DNA from: Paludibacter sp.
Lineage (GTDB): Bacteria > Bacteroidota > Bacteroidia > Bacteroidales > Paludibacteraceae
Assembly: GCA_013426815.1 (NCBI GenBank)
Contig: JACDZH010000005.1
Location: forward strand, 1 to 46,122
Reading direction: 5' to 3'
Length of the DNA: 46,122 nucleotides
Part shown: positions 1 to 10,194 of the stretch, piece after piece
Layout of the letters: every line of letters starts with the position of its first letter
Numbering within the stretch: position 1 is the stretch's first letter
Made by a program: the position numbers and the translations under genes
The notes under the pieces: generated by a model
Told to the model about the DNA's origin: nothing
The model's database searches: none
What the model saw: the letters and a program-made list of their open reading frames with translations, nothing else

Positions 1-177
1 ACTCCTATGATACAACTTTTTGACACACTTTCTTATCCCGAACTCAGGTTATTAAGAAATGGTGTAACACCCGAAAATCAAACAATTTTGAGAATTCTTT
101 CAATGATTGCAGACGAATTTGGAAACAATCAATGGAGAATTAAACGTCTAGGACAATTAACATTAGAATTATTTTGA
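1..177 (+). CDS. C-terminal fragment of a CDS entering from the left edge; unknown function
   Basis: Open frame from base 1 to TGA at 175-177 (..MIQLFDTLSYPELRLLRNGVTPENQTILRILSMIADEFGNNQWRIKRLGQLTLELF*), followed by a hairpin at 234-270. Confidence 0.5.
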   Translation, partial: TPMIQLFDTLSYPELRLLRNGVTPENQTILRILSMIADEFGNNQWRIKRLGQLTLELF

Positions 178-233
178 TAAATATCACCTTGTTGTGGTTT
201 TTGCAAATAGTGCATAAGTAAAGGTTTTAATAC

Positions 234-270
234 AATCGGCTGAATCTTATTATGAGATTTAGCCGATTTT
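234..270 (+). terminator. Rho-independent terminator-like hairpin
   Basis: Inverted repeat aatcggctgaatct / agatttagccgatt, 7-nt loop, followed by tt. Confidence 0.65.
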
Positions 271-339
271 ATGTTCTGGTCATTATATTTGCTGCCCCAA
301 TTTTGCTTATCTTTGCTTTCAGTTAACTAAATTCATTTT

Positions 340-1278
340 ATGCAAATCTACCTTGCCCCGCTTCAGGGACTCACCGATTGGATTTTCAGGGAATCGTTCT
401 ATGAACATATTGGACAGTTTGACAAAACTTTTTCGCCGTTTATTCGGGTGCAGGATGGTGAGTTTTATCGTCCGAGCCAATGCAATGATATATTGCCGGA
501 GCATAATACTTTTCAAAAACCGGTTCCACAGTTTTTAGGGAATGATGTTGTTTCTTTTCAGTGTTTTGAGAACTTTTGTTTACAGCACAATTATACCGAA
601 GCGAATATCAATATGGGATGTCCGTTTCCAATTGTTGTGAACAAAGGTATGGGTGGTGGAATACTGTCACATCCCGAACTGGTAGCTCAGTTATTGCAAC
701 GTATTTTTGAGGTCACTAAGCTGAAAATATCAATTAAATGTCGTTTAGGAAAAGATCATGTTTCCGAATTTGAACAACTCATTCCCATTTTTAATGATTT
801 CCCATTGGAAGAAATTATCATTCATCCGCGTGTTGCGAAGCAGCAGTACAAAGGTGAAGTAGATCTGGAAGCTTTTGCCCAAAGTGCTTCTAAGTTGAAA
901 CATCAGGTTTGTTATAATGGCGATATCCTGAGCATTGCTGATATTGATAAAATTAAGAATCTTTGTCCACAAGTCGACCGGTTTATGATAGGAAGGGGCA
1001 TATTGCAAAATCCGTTTCTATTGGCAGAAATTAAACCGCAAAATCTTACTCAGGAAGAAAAAGTAAATATGTTGCGGGACTTTCATTTATCTGTTATTGA
1101 GCGTTGTAAACTGAAATATTCCGGCGATTTACATTTGCTGAAACGTTTCGAAGAATTTTGGTCGTATCATGCATTGGGATTTGAAGACGGCAGAAAAATT
1201 TACAAACAAGTGAAAAAGTGCACAACATTGACCAAATACGAAGGAATCATTTTCAAAGCCATCAACGATTTAGAATGA
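340..1278 (+). CDS. tRNA-dihydrouridine synthase family protein
   Basis: MQIYLAPLQGLTDWIFR, NINMGCPFP, KCRLG, IIHPRVAKQQYKGEVD, FMIGRGILQNPFLL: Dus family motifs. Confidence 0.9.
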   Translation: MQIYLAPLQGLTDWIFRESFYEHIGQFDKTFSPFIRVQDGEFYRPSQCNDILPEHNTFQKPVPQFLGNDVVSFQCFENFCLQHNYTEANINMGCPFPIVVNKGMGGGILSHPELVAQLLQRIFEVTKLKISIKCRLGKDHVSEFEQLIPIFNDFPLEEIIIHPRVAKQQYKGEVDLEAFAQSASKLKHQVCYNGDILSIADIDKIKNLCPQVDRFMIGRGILQNPFLLAEIKPQNLTQEEKVNMLRDFHLSVIERCKLKYSGDLHLLKRFEEFWSYHALGFEDGRKIYKQVKKCTTLTKYEGIIFKAINDLE

Positions 1279-1314
1279 TTTGATTACTAAAGTATTGCAA
1301 TAGAATTATTAAAT

Positions 1315-2553
1315 CTATTCAAATTCTCCTATCGTCTTTTTAATAATTGCAACACATTCCCATAATTGATATTCAGTTATAACCAAGGGTGGTGCAAAAC
1401 GGATAATATTCGTATGCGTAGGTTTAGCCAGGAGTCCGTTTTCGCTAAGTCGTATGCAAATATCCCAAGCCAGATTTTTATGTCCCTCATTGTTAATTAC
1501 CAGTGCATTTAACAAACCTTTTCCACGAACGGAAGTTGCAATTTTCGATGTTTTACACAGTTTATTCATTTCCGTTCGAAATAGAATTCCTAAATTATAC
1601 GCATTTTCGGCTAATTTTTCATCGCTGATTACTTTCAATGCTGAAATGGCAACTGCTCCAGCCATAGGATTTCCACCAAAAGTAGAACCGTGTTGTCCGG
1701 GATGAATAACGTCCATAATTTCGGTATTCGTTAAAATAGCAGAAACAGGGTAAACGCCACCTGATAATGCTTTTCCAAGAATTAATATATCGGGGTGTAC
1801 ATCCTCGTAATCGCAAGCCAGCAATTTTCCGGTTCGGGCAATTCCGGTTTGAACTTCATCGGCAATAAATAATACATTGTTTTTTCGGCAAAGATCATAA
1901 CATTGTTTTAAGTAACCATCTTCGGGAACATAAGCACCTGCTTCGCCCTGAATAGGTTCTACCAAAAAACCTGCAATGTTTTTGTTTGAATTCAATACTT
2001 TTTCCAATGCTTCTGCATCGTTATAAGGAATAACGATAAAACCCGGGGTAAATGGTCCGTAATTGTTGTGTGCTTCCGTATCGACCGAAAAAGAAATAAT
2101 GGTAGTGGTTCTACCATGGAAATTATTTTCGCAAACCACTATTTGAGCTGAGTTTTCGGGTAATCCTTTTTTTTCGTACGACCATTTTCTGCAAAGTTTT
2201 ATGGCAGTTTCCACCGCTTCGGCACCGGTATTCATGGGTAAAACTTTGTCATAACCAAAGAATTTGGTTACAAACTCCTCGTATTTACCCAACTGACTAT
2301 TATAAAATGCACGGGAAGTCAACGTCAGTTTTTGAGCCTGCTCCACTAAAGTCTGAATGATTTTTGGATGACAATGTCCCTGATTTACTGCCGAATAAGC
2401 TGACAGAAAATCATAATACTTTTTCCCTTCCACATCCCATACAAATACACCTTCGCCACGGTCGAGAACTACCGGAAGTGGATGATAATTGTGTGCTCCA
2501 TATTTATTTTCAAGCTCCATCAGCTCCAAAGCCGATTGTTTTATTTTCTTCAT
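1315..2553 (-). CDS. rocD: Ornithine--oxo-acid transaminase
   Basis: Class III aminotransferase: [74 protein letters not shown]. Confidence 0.93.
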   Translation of the reverse strand: MKKIKQSALELMELENKYGAHNYHPLPVVLDRGEGVFVWDVEGKKYYDFLSAYSAVNQGHCHPKIIQTLVEQAQKLTLTSRAFYNSQLGKYEEFVTKFFGYDKVLPMNTGAEAVETAIKLCRKWSYEKKGLPENSAQIVVCENNFHGRTTTIISFSVDTEAHNNYGPFTPGFIVIPYNDAEALEKVLNSNKNIAGFLVEPIQGEAGAYVPEDGYLKQCYDLCRKNNVLFIADEVQTGIARTGKLLACDYEDVHPDILILGKALSGGVYPVSAILTNTEIMDVIHPGQHGSTFGGNPMAGAVAISALKVISDEKLAENAYNLGILFRTEMNKLCKTSKIATSVRGKGLLNALVINNEGHKNLAWDICIRLSENGLLAKPTHTNIIRFAPPLVITEYQLWECVAIIKKTIGEFE

Positions 2554-2628
2554 AATTGATTGATTATTTGCATTTTATTCTTTTAGTTTCAATCAGAAAA
2601 AATGCCTTCATTATCAGTTTCTTTCGAA

Positions 2629-3552
2629 TTAGAATATCTCTGCAATCATACAACGCGCACTTCCGCCACCAAATTTTTCGATGGTCGGGATGTTAACGGT
2701 TATTATTTCATTGAAAAACGATAAGCGTTGTATCTGCTCTTCAGACAAAATATTATAAGCAGATAACGACATGATCAGGAAATATTTTCCTTCGTTATTT
2801 TCCACTTGTAACATATTTCCTGCAAAATGCTGCATTTGTTCTTCCGTAATTTCTATGATTTCTTTTTTTGTTTTTTTAATCGAATCGATTACTATTTTGC
2901 ATTCATCGGCATTGTCAATGGCATCCGTACAAACTACAGCATATTGCCCGGCAATACACATCATCACATTGCTGTGATAAATTGGTAATCTCTTCCCATT
3001 TACGGTTTGATTAGCTGAAAAACAAACAGGTTTATAATCATAATCTTTGCAAAATTGCATAACCAGCTTTTTGTCAGTTCGTTCTGATAGAGCAGCGTAT
3101 GCAATTTTATTTTCACGGTCGAGAATCATGCTGCCGGTTCCTTCCAGAAAACGGTTTTCTTTTTCCAAAAGGGTATAATCCAGAATATCCAAAATTTTAA
3201 ACCCTTTATCGGTGAGTAAATGCAGAATATCGCTTCTCCTTTCGGCGCGGCGATTTTCGGCAAACATTGGATAAATTGCCACTCGACCATCCTGGTGAAA
3301 CGAAATCCAGTTATTTGGAAAAATGGAATCGGGAGTAAAAGGTTCGATGGTATCCTGTACGACTATTACATTGATTTTCTTTGAACGTAATATCTCAACC
3401 ATACCGTTAAATTCGGCTAATGCCCGACATTGAATATCCAACCCATTGGAATTTTCTTTCTGCTGAAAATAATTATTTACAGCAGTTTGTTCGTTAAACC
3501 CGAATGCCACAGGTTCAATCATCAATATATTATTTGTTGTCTGTTTTTCCAT
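2629..3552 (-). CDS. ctlX: CtlX-like citrulline/arginine hydrolase (guanidino-modifying enzyme superfamily)
   Basis: MEKQTTNNILMIEPVAFGFNEQTAVNN..., EGTGSMILDRENKIAYAALSERT, YHSNVMMCIAG, C-terminal GGGSARCMIAEIF with candidate catalytic Cys. An upstream ATG at 3582 overlaps the previous gene. Confidence 0.82.
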   Translation of the reverse strand: MEKQTTNNILMIEPVAFGFNEQTAVNNYFQQKENSNGLDIQCRALAEFNGMVEILRSKKINVIVVQDTIEPFTPDSIFPNNWISFHQDGRVAIYPMFAENRRAERRSDILHLLTDKGFKILDILDYTLLEKENRFLEGTGSMILDRENKIAYAALSERTDKKLVMQFCKDYDYKPVCFSANQTVNGKRLPIYHSNVMMCIAGQYAVVCTDAIDNADECKIVIDSIKKTKKEIIEITEEQMQHFAGNMLQVENNEGKYFLIMSLSAYNILSEEQIQRLSFFNEIITVNIPTIEKFGGGSARCMIAEIF

Positions 3553-3574
3553 ATTCAATTTTTTCCTTTCGTTG

Positions 3575-4492
3575 TTAATCATTTCTATTCAAAGGCAAAG
3601 TTGAACATCGTAAAAGTCCTCCCATTTTTGAAATTTCGTAATATGGAACGCGTTCTACCGTCATTTTCCACTGATTTTCAAGATGTTCATTCAGCCGGTT
3701 GAATTTTTGTTCCGAAACAACAACATTAGGCGAAATGGAAAAAATATTGCTATTCATATAATACATTTCTTCCTGCGTTATTTCAAAAATATTTTCTTTG
3801 CCAAACATTTCCACTAACAAATGATAATCCTTTTCGTAAAGAAATCCATCTTTGTAAATAATCGCTTTGTTATTCGAAACGGGCATAAATGTACAATCCA
3901 AATGTAAAATACCCTGTCGTGGGTCGATATCGTGCTTTTTCAATTCCAACGGAATGAAAGTTTTTTCGGGACAAAGTTCTTTCAGGAAGTTAAAAGCATA
4001 TAAATTTGTACGCGCAGTTTTAAATTGAGGATAATCCACACCACTATAAATACCCACAAAAACAAAATCGTTAAATAAAACCACGTCACCACCTTCTACA
4101 TGGGCTTTTTCGGGTAAATTGTAGATTTTATTAAAAGCAATTTGATCATAAATCACTTCGTAAGCTTCTTTTTCATCTTCACGGTAAGGTATAATGTTGG
4201 AGTTGATAATTTTATCATCGATTACAAAACCAACATCGCGGGCAAAAACCTGATTGCAATTCTCTAAATTCCACGGACGTAACACCTGCACATCGTGATT
4301 AAGCAAAACATTTTCGAAAGCAGTCATTTCTTTGTAAATAGATTCTTCGGATGGATAAATATCATTCAGAACCGATTCACGCGATTTTGCATCATAGGTT
4401 TTGTCTAGAGTTGGTATACTGCCAATAGAACAGGGTTGCCCCAATACAACTGAACGTAGGGTGGAAGTTTCGTTTTTGATGTTCAAATTCAT
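3575..4492 (-). CDS. Arginine deiminase / dimethylarginine dimethylaminohydrolase family protein
   Basis: FARDVGFVIDDKII, HVEGGDVVLFND, LHLDCTFMPVSNNKAII, C-terminal MGGLLRCSTLPL: GME superfamily signatures. Confidence 0.82.
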   Translation of the reverse strand: MNLNIKNETSTLRSVVLGQPCSIGSIPTLDKTYDAKSRESVLNDIYPSEESIYKEMTAFENVLLNHDVQVLRPWNLENCNQVFARDVGFVIDDKIINSNIIPYREDEKEAYEVIYDQIAFNKIYNLPEKAHVEGGDVVLFNDFVFVGIYSGVDYPQFKTARTNLYAFNFLKELCPEKTFIPLELKKHDIDPRQGILHLDCTFMPVSNNKAIIYKDGFLYEKDYHLLVEMFGKENIFEITQEEMYYMNSNIFSISPNVVVSEQKFNRLNEHLENQWKMTVERVPYYEISKMGGLLRCSTLPLNRND

Positions 4493-4508
4493 AAAAAATG
4501 CTTTTTGG

Positions 4509-4516
4509 CAAAAGTA
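4509..4516 (-). promoter_or_regulatory. Bacteroidota-type -7 element (TACTTTTG on minus strand)
   Basis: caaaagta on + strand, just upstream of the arginine cluster start at 4492. Confidence 0.5.
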
Positions 4517-4579
4517 CAACTAATTGAGCAATTTCAGAAGAGAAGAGACCCCAATAATGATTATTTAATGTATAAATAT

Positions 4580-5143
4580 TTAATTTCTTTTACTACAAGT
4601 CACCAAATGATCGTTCACCATACCGACAGCCTGCATAAAAGCATAGCAAATAGTGGAACCCACAAACTTAAATCCCCTTTTCACTAAATCCTTGCTCATG
4701 GCATCTGATTCTACTGATTTACAAGCAATTTCTGCATTACAAGTTGGATGATTTATCAGGGTTTTTCCTGCTGTAAATTGCCAAATATAGCGATCGAATG
4801 TCCCAAATTCGGATTGAACATTTAGAAACGCTTTGGCATTTGCAACTGTTGCTCTTATTTTTAACTGATTGCGTACAATTGTTGCATTTTGCATTAATGA
4901 CTGAATTTTATCTTCGTCATAAAGAGCAATTTTTTGGGCATCAAAATTGTCGAAAGTACAGCGGAAATTCTCTCGTTTGTGCAATACAATTTTCCAACTT
5001 AAGCCAGCCTGAAAAGCATCTAATACCAAAAATTCAAAAAAAAGCCGGTCGTCATGAAGTGGCACGCCCCATTCGAGGTTATGATAAGCCAGCATTAATG
5101 CATCACTGCCTGTCCAGGTGCAATCGGAAATTTCGTTACTCAT
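4580..5143 (-). CDS. tag: DNA-3-methyladenine glycosylase I
   Basis: CTWTGSDALMLAYHNLEWGVPLHDDRLFFEFLVLDAFQAGLSWKIVLHKRENFR, KDLVKRGFKFVGSTICYAFMQAVGMVNDH. Confidence 0.95.
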   Translation of the reverse strand: MSNEISDCTWTGSDALMLAYHNLEWGVPLHDDRLFFEFLVLDAFQAGLSWKIVLHKRENFRCTFDNFDAQKIALYDEDKIQSLMQNATIVRNQLKIRATVANAKAFLNVQSEFGTFDRYIWQFTAGKTLINHPTCNAEIACKSVESDAMSKDLVKRGFKFVGSTICYAFMQAVGMVNDHLVTCSKRN

Positions 5144-5308
5144 AAATAAAAAATTAATATATTCTGTAAATTTTTGAACTGTTTTAAGTAGTAACTGTTT
5201 TAATTTTATTCAATTAATAATATTTCAGCAAAAATAGTAAAGAATTTTTACAACAGAACATTATTAAGCAACGATAAACAATCAAAATTATCCTTCACAA
5301 ATTTTATT

Positions 5309-5851
5309 ATGATAAATCCAATTGAAATAATTGAAAAATATTATACAATAGACAGTGACACAATTTATATACTTTTGATACACAGCGAACAAGTTAGAAA
5401 TAAAGCACTTGAAATTACCGATAAACATCCCTATTTACAACTCGATACGGAATTTATTGCCGAAGCAGCTATGCTTCACGATATTGGAATATTTATGTGT
5501 AATGCCCCACGTATACATTGTTATGGGACACATAAATATATTGAGCATGGCTATTTAGGTGCTGAAATTCTTCGCAAAGAAGGATTACATCGGCATGCTC
5601 TAGTTTGTGAACGTCACACAGGAGTTGGCATAAGTCTTGAAATGATAATTAAGAACAAACTTCCACTTCCAAAACGAGATATGATGCCTTTACTGCTCGA
5701 AGAACAACTTATTTGTTATGCCGATAAATTTTTTTCTAAAACCGAATTGTGTTTGCCTCATAGTGTTAATCAAATTCGGAGTTATTTAAGACGTTACGGC
5801 AAATCTGAAGTTGCCAAGTTCGATGAATGGCATTATTTATTCGAAGGTTGA
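5309..5851 (+). CDS. HD domain-containing phosphohydrolase
   Basis: HSEQVRNKALEI, AAMLHDIGIFMCNAPRIHCYGTHKYIEHGYLGAEIL, CERHTGVGIS: HD-domain metal-binding motifs. Confidence 0.88.
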   Translation: MINPIEIIEKYYTIDSDTIYILLIHSEQVRNKALEITDKHPYLQLDTEFIAEAAMLHDIGIFMCNAPRIHCYGTHKYIEHGYLGAEILRKEGLHRHALVCERHTGVGISLEMIIKNKLPLPKRDMMPLLLEEQLICYADKFFSKTELCLPHSVNQIRSYLRRYGKSEVAKFDEWHYLFEG

Positions 5852-6030
5852 GTCCGCTGTAAAAGTCACAAGCACAAAGAATATATGAAATTAACAAAAA
5901 AACACGATAATTATAAAGTCCATATTTAAATCACATTATTATACAATTGAAAATAATCTTGTGATAATCTATCAAACCTCTGTATTCTGTGCACAAATAC
6001 TGATTTTTCAGAGGAAAATTAAGGTTAAAT

Positions 6031-7551
6031 TTAACGGAATTTATGAGAAAAGCCGACACTTAACAATTGCTTAAATTGTATATTTGCTTTTTCTCCGTCT
6101 AAAAGAATAACTGTATTGTCGTAACGAGGAATTATTGAAATACGGGTGGATAAGAAACGATTTATTACTAAATTACATACAATTTCCCAGTCAATTTCTA
6201 CTTTTTTGTAATTCGTAAAAAAAGATAATTTTGAGTCGATTTGAATTTCATGAGTTAGTGCATTACTAAAAGTGGCTTTAAATGAACTACCAATCTCACT
6301 TAAGTAATTTTCTCCGGTTTTGACACCAAAAAGATTAGGGTCAACAGAATTACTATTCAAATAAATATATTTATACGATATGGGCGAAATCATCAACGAT
6401 AACAGTTTCTTATATTTATAATCCATACCTATTCCAATTATTAAACGTGCCGGAGTTAAAAATGAAGCTTTTTTTATACTTGAATTGATTCCTTTATAAC
6501 TATTAAAAAATTGAGTGGAAAATTCGATGGAACTGCTGTAAAACCAATTACCTGATGCTTTTATACCGAGCTTGCAATTTATTTTCAATATATCATCATT
6601 GGTACTGAACATTCTTAACGTGTCGCCACTTACCGAGTTAAATCCCAACCGCCATTCTGCACTATTATCAAATTGTATACTTTCTTTGTCATCGTAGTTT
6701 ATCTGACCCGATAAAATTCCTAACACAGCTACATTACTATTCCCTCCCTGGTACCAATTGGATGATACGTAATTTTGAGAAAATTGGGCCAAACCTGAAC
6801 CTTTATGTTGCCAGGGTCTTATCTGATTTTTCATCACAAATAATTTTCGATTATGTGTGTCATAAATTTGTTCATTTTCGACAAACTTGACATGGGTTAA
6901 CTTTTTTACTTCAAGAAAATTATTTTTATATATACTAGGGTCTGGTAATTGATCGAAAGTGTAACGATATAAATAAACAGCTTTTCTGGTAATATCGGAA
7001 CGGGTTTCCTGACGCATATCTGCAATAAAATGTTCAGGAGTGATTATTTTAATGGGTTCAAACATGTTTTCGGACATAGATGATGCTTTTTTTCCGTAGC
7101 AAATCTGACGAAAATCGGATGTAAGATTCCAGTTAAAATTCAAAGGGTTTTGTTTGTAAACCAAATCGATAAAAAACGGATTAGCTCTTAGCACCAGTGT
7201 ATCTACATTTACTGGCGGAAAATTATCGAGTAATTTAAAAAAAACTTCTGAATCCGATACTTGTACAATTTTTTCATTCTTCAATGAATCGAATGCCTGC
7301 TTCTCGGGATTAAAGTAAATTTCCTGAATTTTAATTTTGGTTTGAGGCTTTAAAAGAGGAGCAAAGGGTACTGATGTTTGCTCTTTCTTCTCAATTTTAA
7401 TAACATGTGTCAGACTTTCCAACAAACTATCTGTGTCGAAAACAGTTATTTTGCTATTGTTTATTGTATCCAGTTGCTCTGCATGTTGCATGGCATTTGC
7501 ATGAACCAGACTGAAAATAAAAACCACGATTAATGGTATTTTGAATTTCAT
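6031..7551 (-). CDS. DUF3078 domain-containing outer-membrane protein
   Basis: N-terminal signal peptide; GSGLAQFSQNYVSSNWYQGGNSNVAVLGILSGQINYDDKESIQFDNSAEWRLGF, typical of DUF3078. Confidence 0.8.
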   Translation of the reverse strand: MKFKIPLIVVFIFSLVHANAMQHAEQLDTINNSKITVFDTDSLLESLTHVIKIEKKEQTSVPFAPLLKPQTKIKIQEIYFNPEKQAFDSLKNEKIVQVSDSEVFFKLLDNFPPVNVDTLVLRANPFFIDLVYKQNPLNFNWNLTSDFRQICYGKKASSMSENMFEPIKIITPEHFIADMRQETRSDITRKAVYLYRYTFDQLPDPSIYKNNFLEVKKLTHVKFVENEQIYDTHNRKLFVMKNQIRPWQHKGSGLAQFSQNYVSSNWYQGGNSNVAVLGILSGQINYDDKESIQFDNSAEWRLGFNSVSGDTLRMFSTNDDILKINCKLGIKASGNWFYSSSIEFSTQFFNSYKGINSSIKKASFLTPARLIIGIGMDYKYKKLLSLMISPISYKYIYLNSNSVDPNLFGVKTGENYLSEIGSSFKATFSNALTHEIQIDSKLSFFTNYKKVEIDWEIVCNLVINRFLSTRISIIPRYDNTVILLDGEKANIQFKQLLSVGFSHKFR

Positions 7552-7724
7552 ATTTCTAACTTAAAAAAATTATGTATTATATCTAGTACAATTGGCTCAA
7601 TTTGAGTGTTTTTATGGATAATATGCAAAATTAATAACTATTTGGATATTAATTATTGTCTTAACAATGAAGTACTTAAATTTTCAGGGTTTGAATTCGA
7701 ATATCAAATCTAAGAAATTTCAAA

Positions 7725-9065
7725 TCAAAAATTTTCAAACCCTGTAGGCAATGATTTGTTATTTCCTGTTTTTGCACCCAATTCTTTTATTTTTTCGGCA
7801 GTACGAATAATATTTCCACTGCCATCTTTCATTTTTTTTAATGCATCGTCGTAAGCTGTGGAAGTTCGGTCGATATTGGTCTTAATTTTCACCATATCTT
7901 CTGTAAAACCTATAAATTTATCGTACAAAGCACCACTGAGCCGGGCAATCTCCTGTGCATTTTTTGTTTGGTTTTCTTGTTTCCAAATAGAAGAAATGGT
8001 TCGCAAAGTTGCCAGTAAAGTAGTTGGGCTTACAATTACAATTTTTCGATCCCAAGCATACAAAAATATTTCACTATCGCCTTGTACGGCTACCGAAAAT
8101 GAAGCTTCGATAGGTAAAAACATCAAAACAAAATCAGGTGAATTCAGATGTAGTGCGTTTTGATAATTTTTTTCACTCAGCAATTTTACATGACTACGAA
8201 GCGAATTGACATGATCTTTCAAGTGGACTGCCCTATATTCTTCATTTTCCGACGATATATATCTTTCGTAAGCTACCAGCGAAACTTTTGAATCGATAAT
8301 AATATGTTTATTGTCAGGTAAATGAATGATAACATCCGGACGTTGAACATTGAAATCTGCACCTTCGAGCACTACTTCCCGTTCAAATTCCTGTCCACGG
8401 GTCAATCCCGAACGTTCCAACACACGTTCAAGTATTACTTCGCCCCAATTTCCCTGCTTTTTCACGTCACCTCTCAGTGCATTTGTCAAGTTATTGGCTT
8501 CCTGACTGATACGTGTATTTAATTCTGTAAGCCTCCGTACTTCATCGCGCAAACTGAATTTATCGCGCAATTCCTTGTCATAAGTTTCATCTACTTTTTT
8601 TTCGAATAGTTGAATTCTTTCCTTTAATGGATTCAAAATTTCACTCAATTTTTGGTGATTCGAAACCGAAAACTCGTCCGAACGTTCTTTCAGTATTTTT
8701 GTAGCAATATTTTCAAATTCGACTGTAAGCCTTTTTTGTAAATTTTCCAGTTCGTTTTTCTGATTTACCAGCTTTTCGGCTATATTTTCATTAAGCGTTT
8801 TCAGCGTTGCAACTTCCATGCCACGCAGGTTCGAGATTTCAATTTGTTTGGAGAAATCTTCTTGCAGTCGTTGTAATTCATCGGATTTTAACCGAACTGT
8901 TTCCTGAGCAACCGATTTCTGAGTTGCCAATTCAGCTTGTATTGCCAGCAGGGATTTTTCTTTTTCTTCGTAAGTTTGCCTGATAGCATTTTTTTTAAGC
9001 GATGCGATAAACCATGCCACCAAAAACACAACGATCAAAACAATCAGGATAAATATATATTCCAT
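7725..9065 (-). CDS. rmuC: DNA recombination protein RmuC
   Basis: N-terminal TM plus coiled coil; NALRGDVKKQGNWGEVILERVLERSGL, RPDVIIHLPDNKHIIIDSKVSLVAYERY, WDRKIVIVSPTTLLATLRTI. Confidence 0.95.
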   Translation of the reverse strand: MEYIFILIVLIVVFLVAWFIASLKKNAIRQTYEEKEKSLLAIQAELATQKSVAQETVRLKSDELQRLQEDFSKQIEISNLRGMEVATLKTLNENIAEKLVNQKNELENLQKRLTVEFENIATKILKERSDEFSVSNHQKLSEILNPLKERIQLFEKKVDETYDKELRDKFSLRDEVRRLTELNTRISQEANNLTNALRGDVKKQGNWGEVILERVLERSGLTRGQEFEREVVLEGADFNVQRPDVIIHLPDNKHIIIDSKVSLVAYERYISSENEEYRAVHLKDHVNSLRSHVKLLSEKNYQNALHLNSPDFVLMFLPIEASFSVAVQGDSEIFLYAWDRKIVIVSPTTLLATLRTISSIWKQENQTKNAQEIARLSGALYDKFIGFTEDMVKIKTNIDRTSTAYDDALKKMKDGSGNIIRTAEKIKELGAKTGNNKSLPTGFENF

Positions 9066-9114
9066 TTTTTATATATGTAAAATTGTTCCGATAGATTTTC
9101 GGAAGGGTTCATGC

Positions 9115-9324
9115 TCAATCAAACAATGTTGGGTGGTCTTCTTCAAATTTTCGGATGATAGCTAACATAGTTGTTTCACGCATAAACTTCGATTTGTTTT
9201 GCACTTTATATTTTGTTAAATACCGGTTTAGCGCTTTGTTTTCTTCGTCGTTTAACGTAAATGTTTGTCTATGTGTACGGAGAGATTTTTTTTGGGAAAC
9301 AGCGTTTTTTTTCTTCTTTGCCAT
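9115..9324 (-). CDS. Small basic hypothetical protein, possibly ribbon-helix-helix-like
   Basis: 69 aa ORF with Lys-rich N-terminus; RQTFTLNDEENKALNRYLTKYKVQNKSKFMRETTMLAII resembles RHH helices. Confidence 0.55.
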   Translation of the reverse strand: MAKKKKNAVSQKKSLRTHRQTFTLNDEENKALNRYLTKYKVQNKSKFMRETTMLAIIRKFEEDHPTLFD

Positions 9325-9500
9325 AATTGCTCGAAATTTTCCACAAAAATAATATTATCTTAGTCAATTTAACGGTGTTAGACCAAAAAATTGTATTTTT
9401 GAACACTATTTTTCATACTGTTGGTATTAATTCTTTCAATAAAATCAGTAAATACCACCATTTTCCAAATATTAATTGTATTGCTAATTTACAATTACTT

Positions 9501-9866
9501 ATGGCTGAACACAATGAATTGGGCAATTTAGGAGAAGAACGTGCTCAGGAATACTTAATTTCGAAAGGATATAAAATTCTACAAACCAATTGGCATATTG
9601 GTAAACTAGAACTTGATATTGTTGCCGAAAAGGACGATTGGTTGGTAATTGTAGAAGTGAAAACGCGCTCTACCCAGACATTTGAACATCCCGAAGAAGC
9701 CATTACCCGAAAAAAAATCCGAAACATTGTGAACGCTACACACGAGTATATTTTACAATTCGATTGGAATGGCGAAACCCGTTTTGATGTCATTTCGGTG
9801 ATTCCTCACGGGCAAGAATATCTTATTGAGCATATTGAAGATGCTTTTTTATCGCCTTTAGCTTAA
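9501..9866 (+). CDS. YraN family (UPF0102) endonuclease-like protein
   Basis: MAEHNELGNLGEERAQEYLISKGYKILQTNWHIGKLELDIVAEKDDWLVIVEVKTRS. ATG at 9501 is preferred over the longer ORF start. Confidence 0.93.
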   Translation: MAEHNELGNLGEERAQEYLISKGYKILQTNWHIGKLELDIVAEKDDWLVIVEVKTRSTQTFEHPEEAITRKKIRNIVNATHEYILQFDWNGETRFDVISVIPHGQEYLIEHIEDAFLSPLA

Positions 9867-9950
9867 GGAAAAATAGGGAATGATAGGTTGTAAAACTTTT
9901 GCATGAGCCGGACGATAATAACATTTTGGTGTAATTGTTTAAGAAACTAC

Positions 9951-10183
9951 AAATCCCGCCCACGGGTGCCAAAATTTATTTTTATATACGCGTGGACATG
10001 GGCTGGTTGATACTGGGATTTGTAATCCCTGTTCTTATATTCTTAGGATTTTTAATCCAGTAGTATATCCAGTTGTAAAGCGGACTTCCTAGTTTCCCCA
10101 CGTTAGAGCGGTGTGTGACCTGTGCTATTTAAAAAAAGGTTTCTTATCTTTTTCTGTATTGGCACGGGTCGCAGACCCGCGCC
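9951..10183. repeat. Cluster of short palindromes (REP-like intergenic element)
   Basis: Inverted repeats CCCG-ccca-CGGG (9955-9966), GGGATT-tgt-AATCCC (10015-10029), GGATT-ttt-AATCC (10046-10058), GGT-gtgtg-ACC (10110-10120), ggcaCGGGTC-gca-GACCCGcgcc (10161-10183). Confidence 0.6.
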
Positions 10184-10194
10184 ATCGTGTGATT

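Noticed and set aside
9867-10194. Possible CRISPR array
   Set aside because: Palindromes are short, differ in sequence and are irregularly spaced; there are no direct repeats with uniform spacers and no cas genes.
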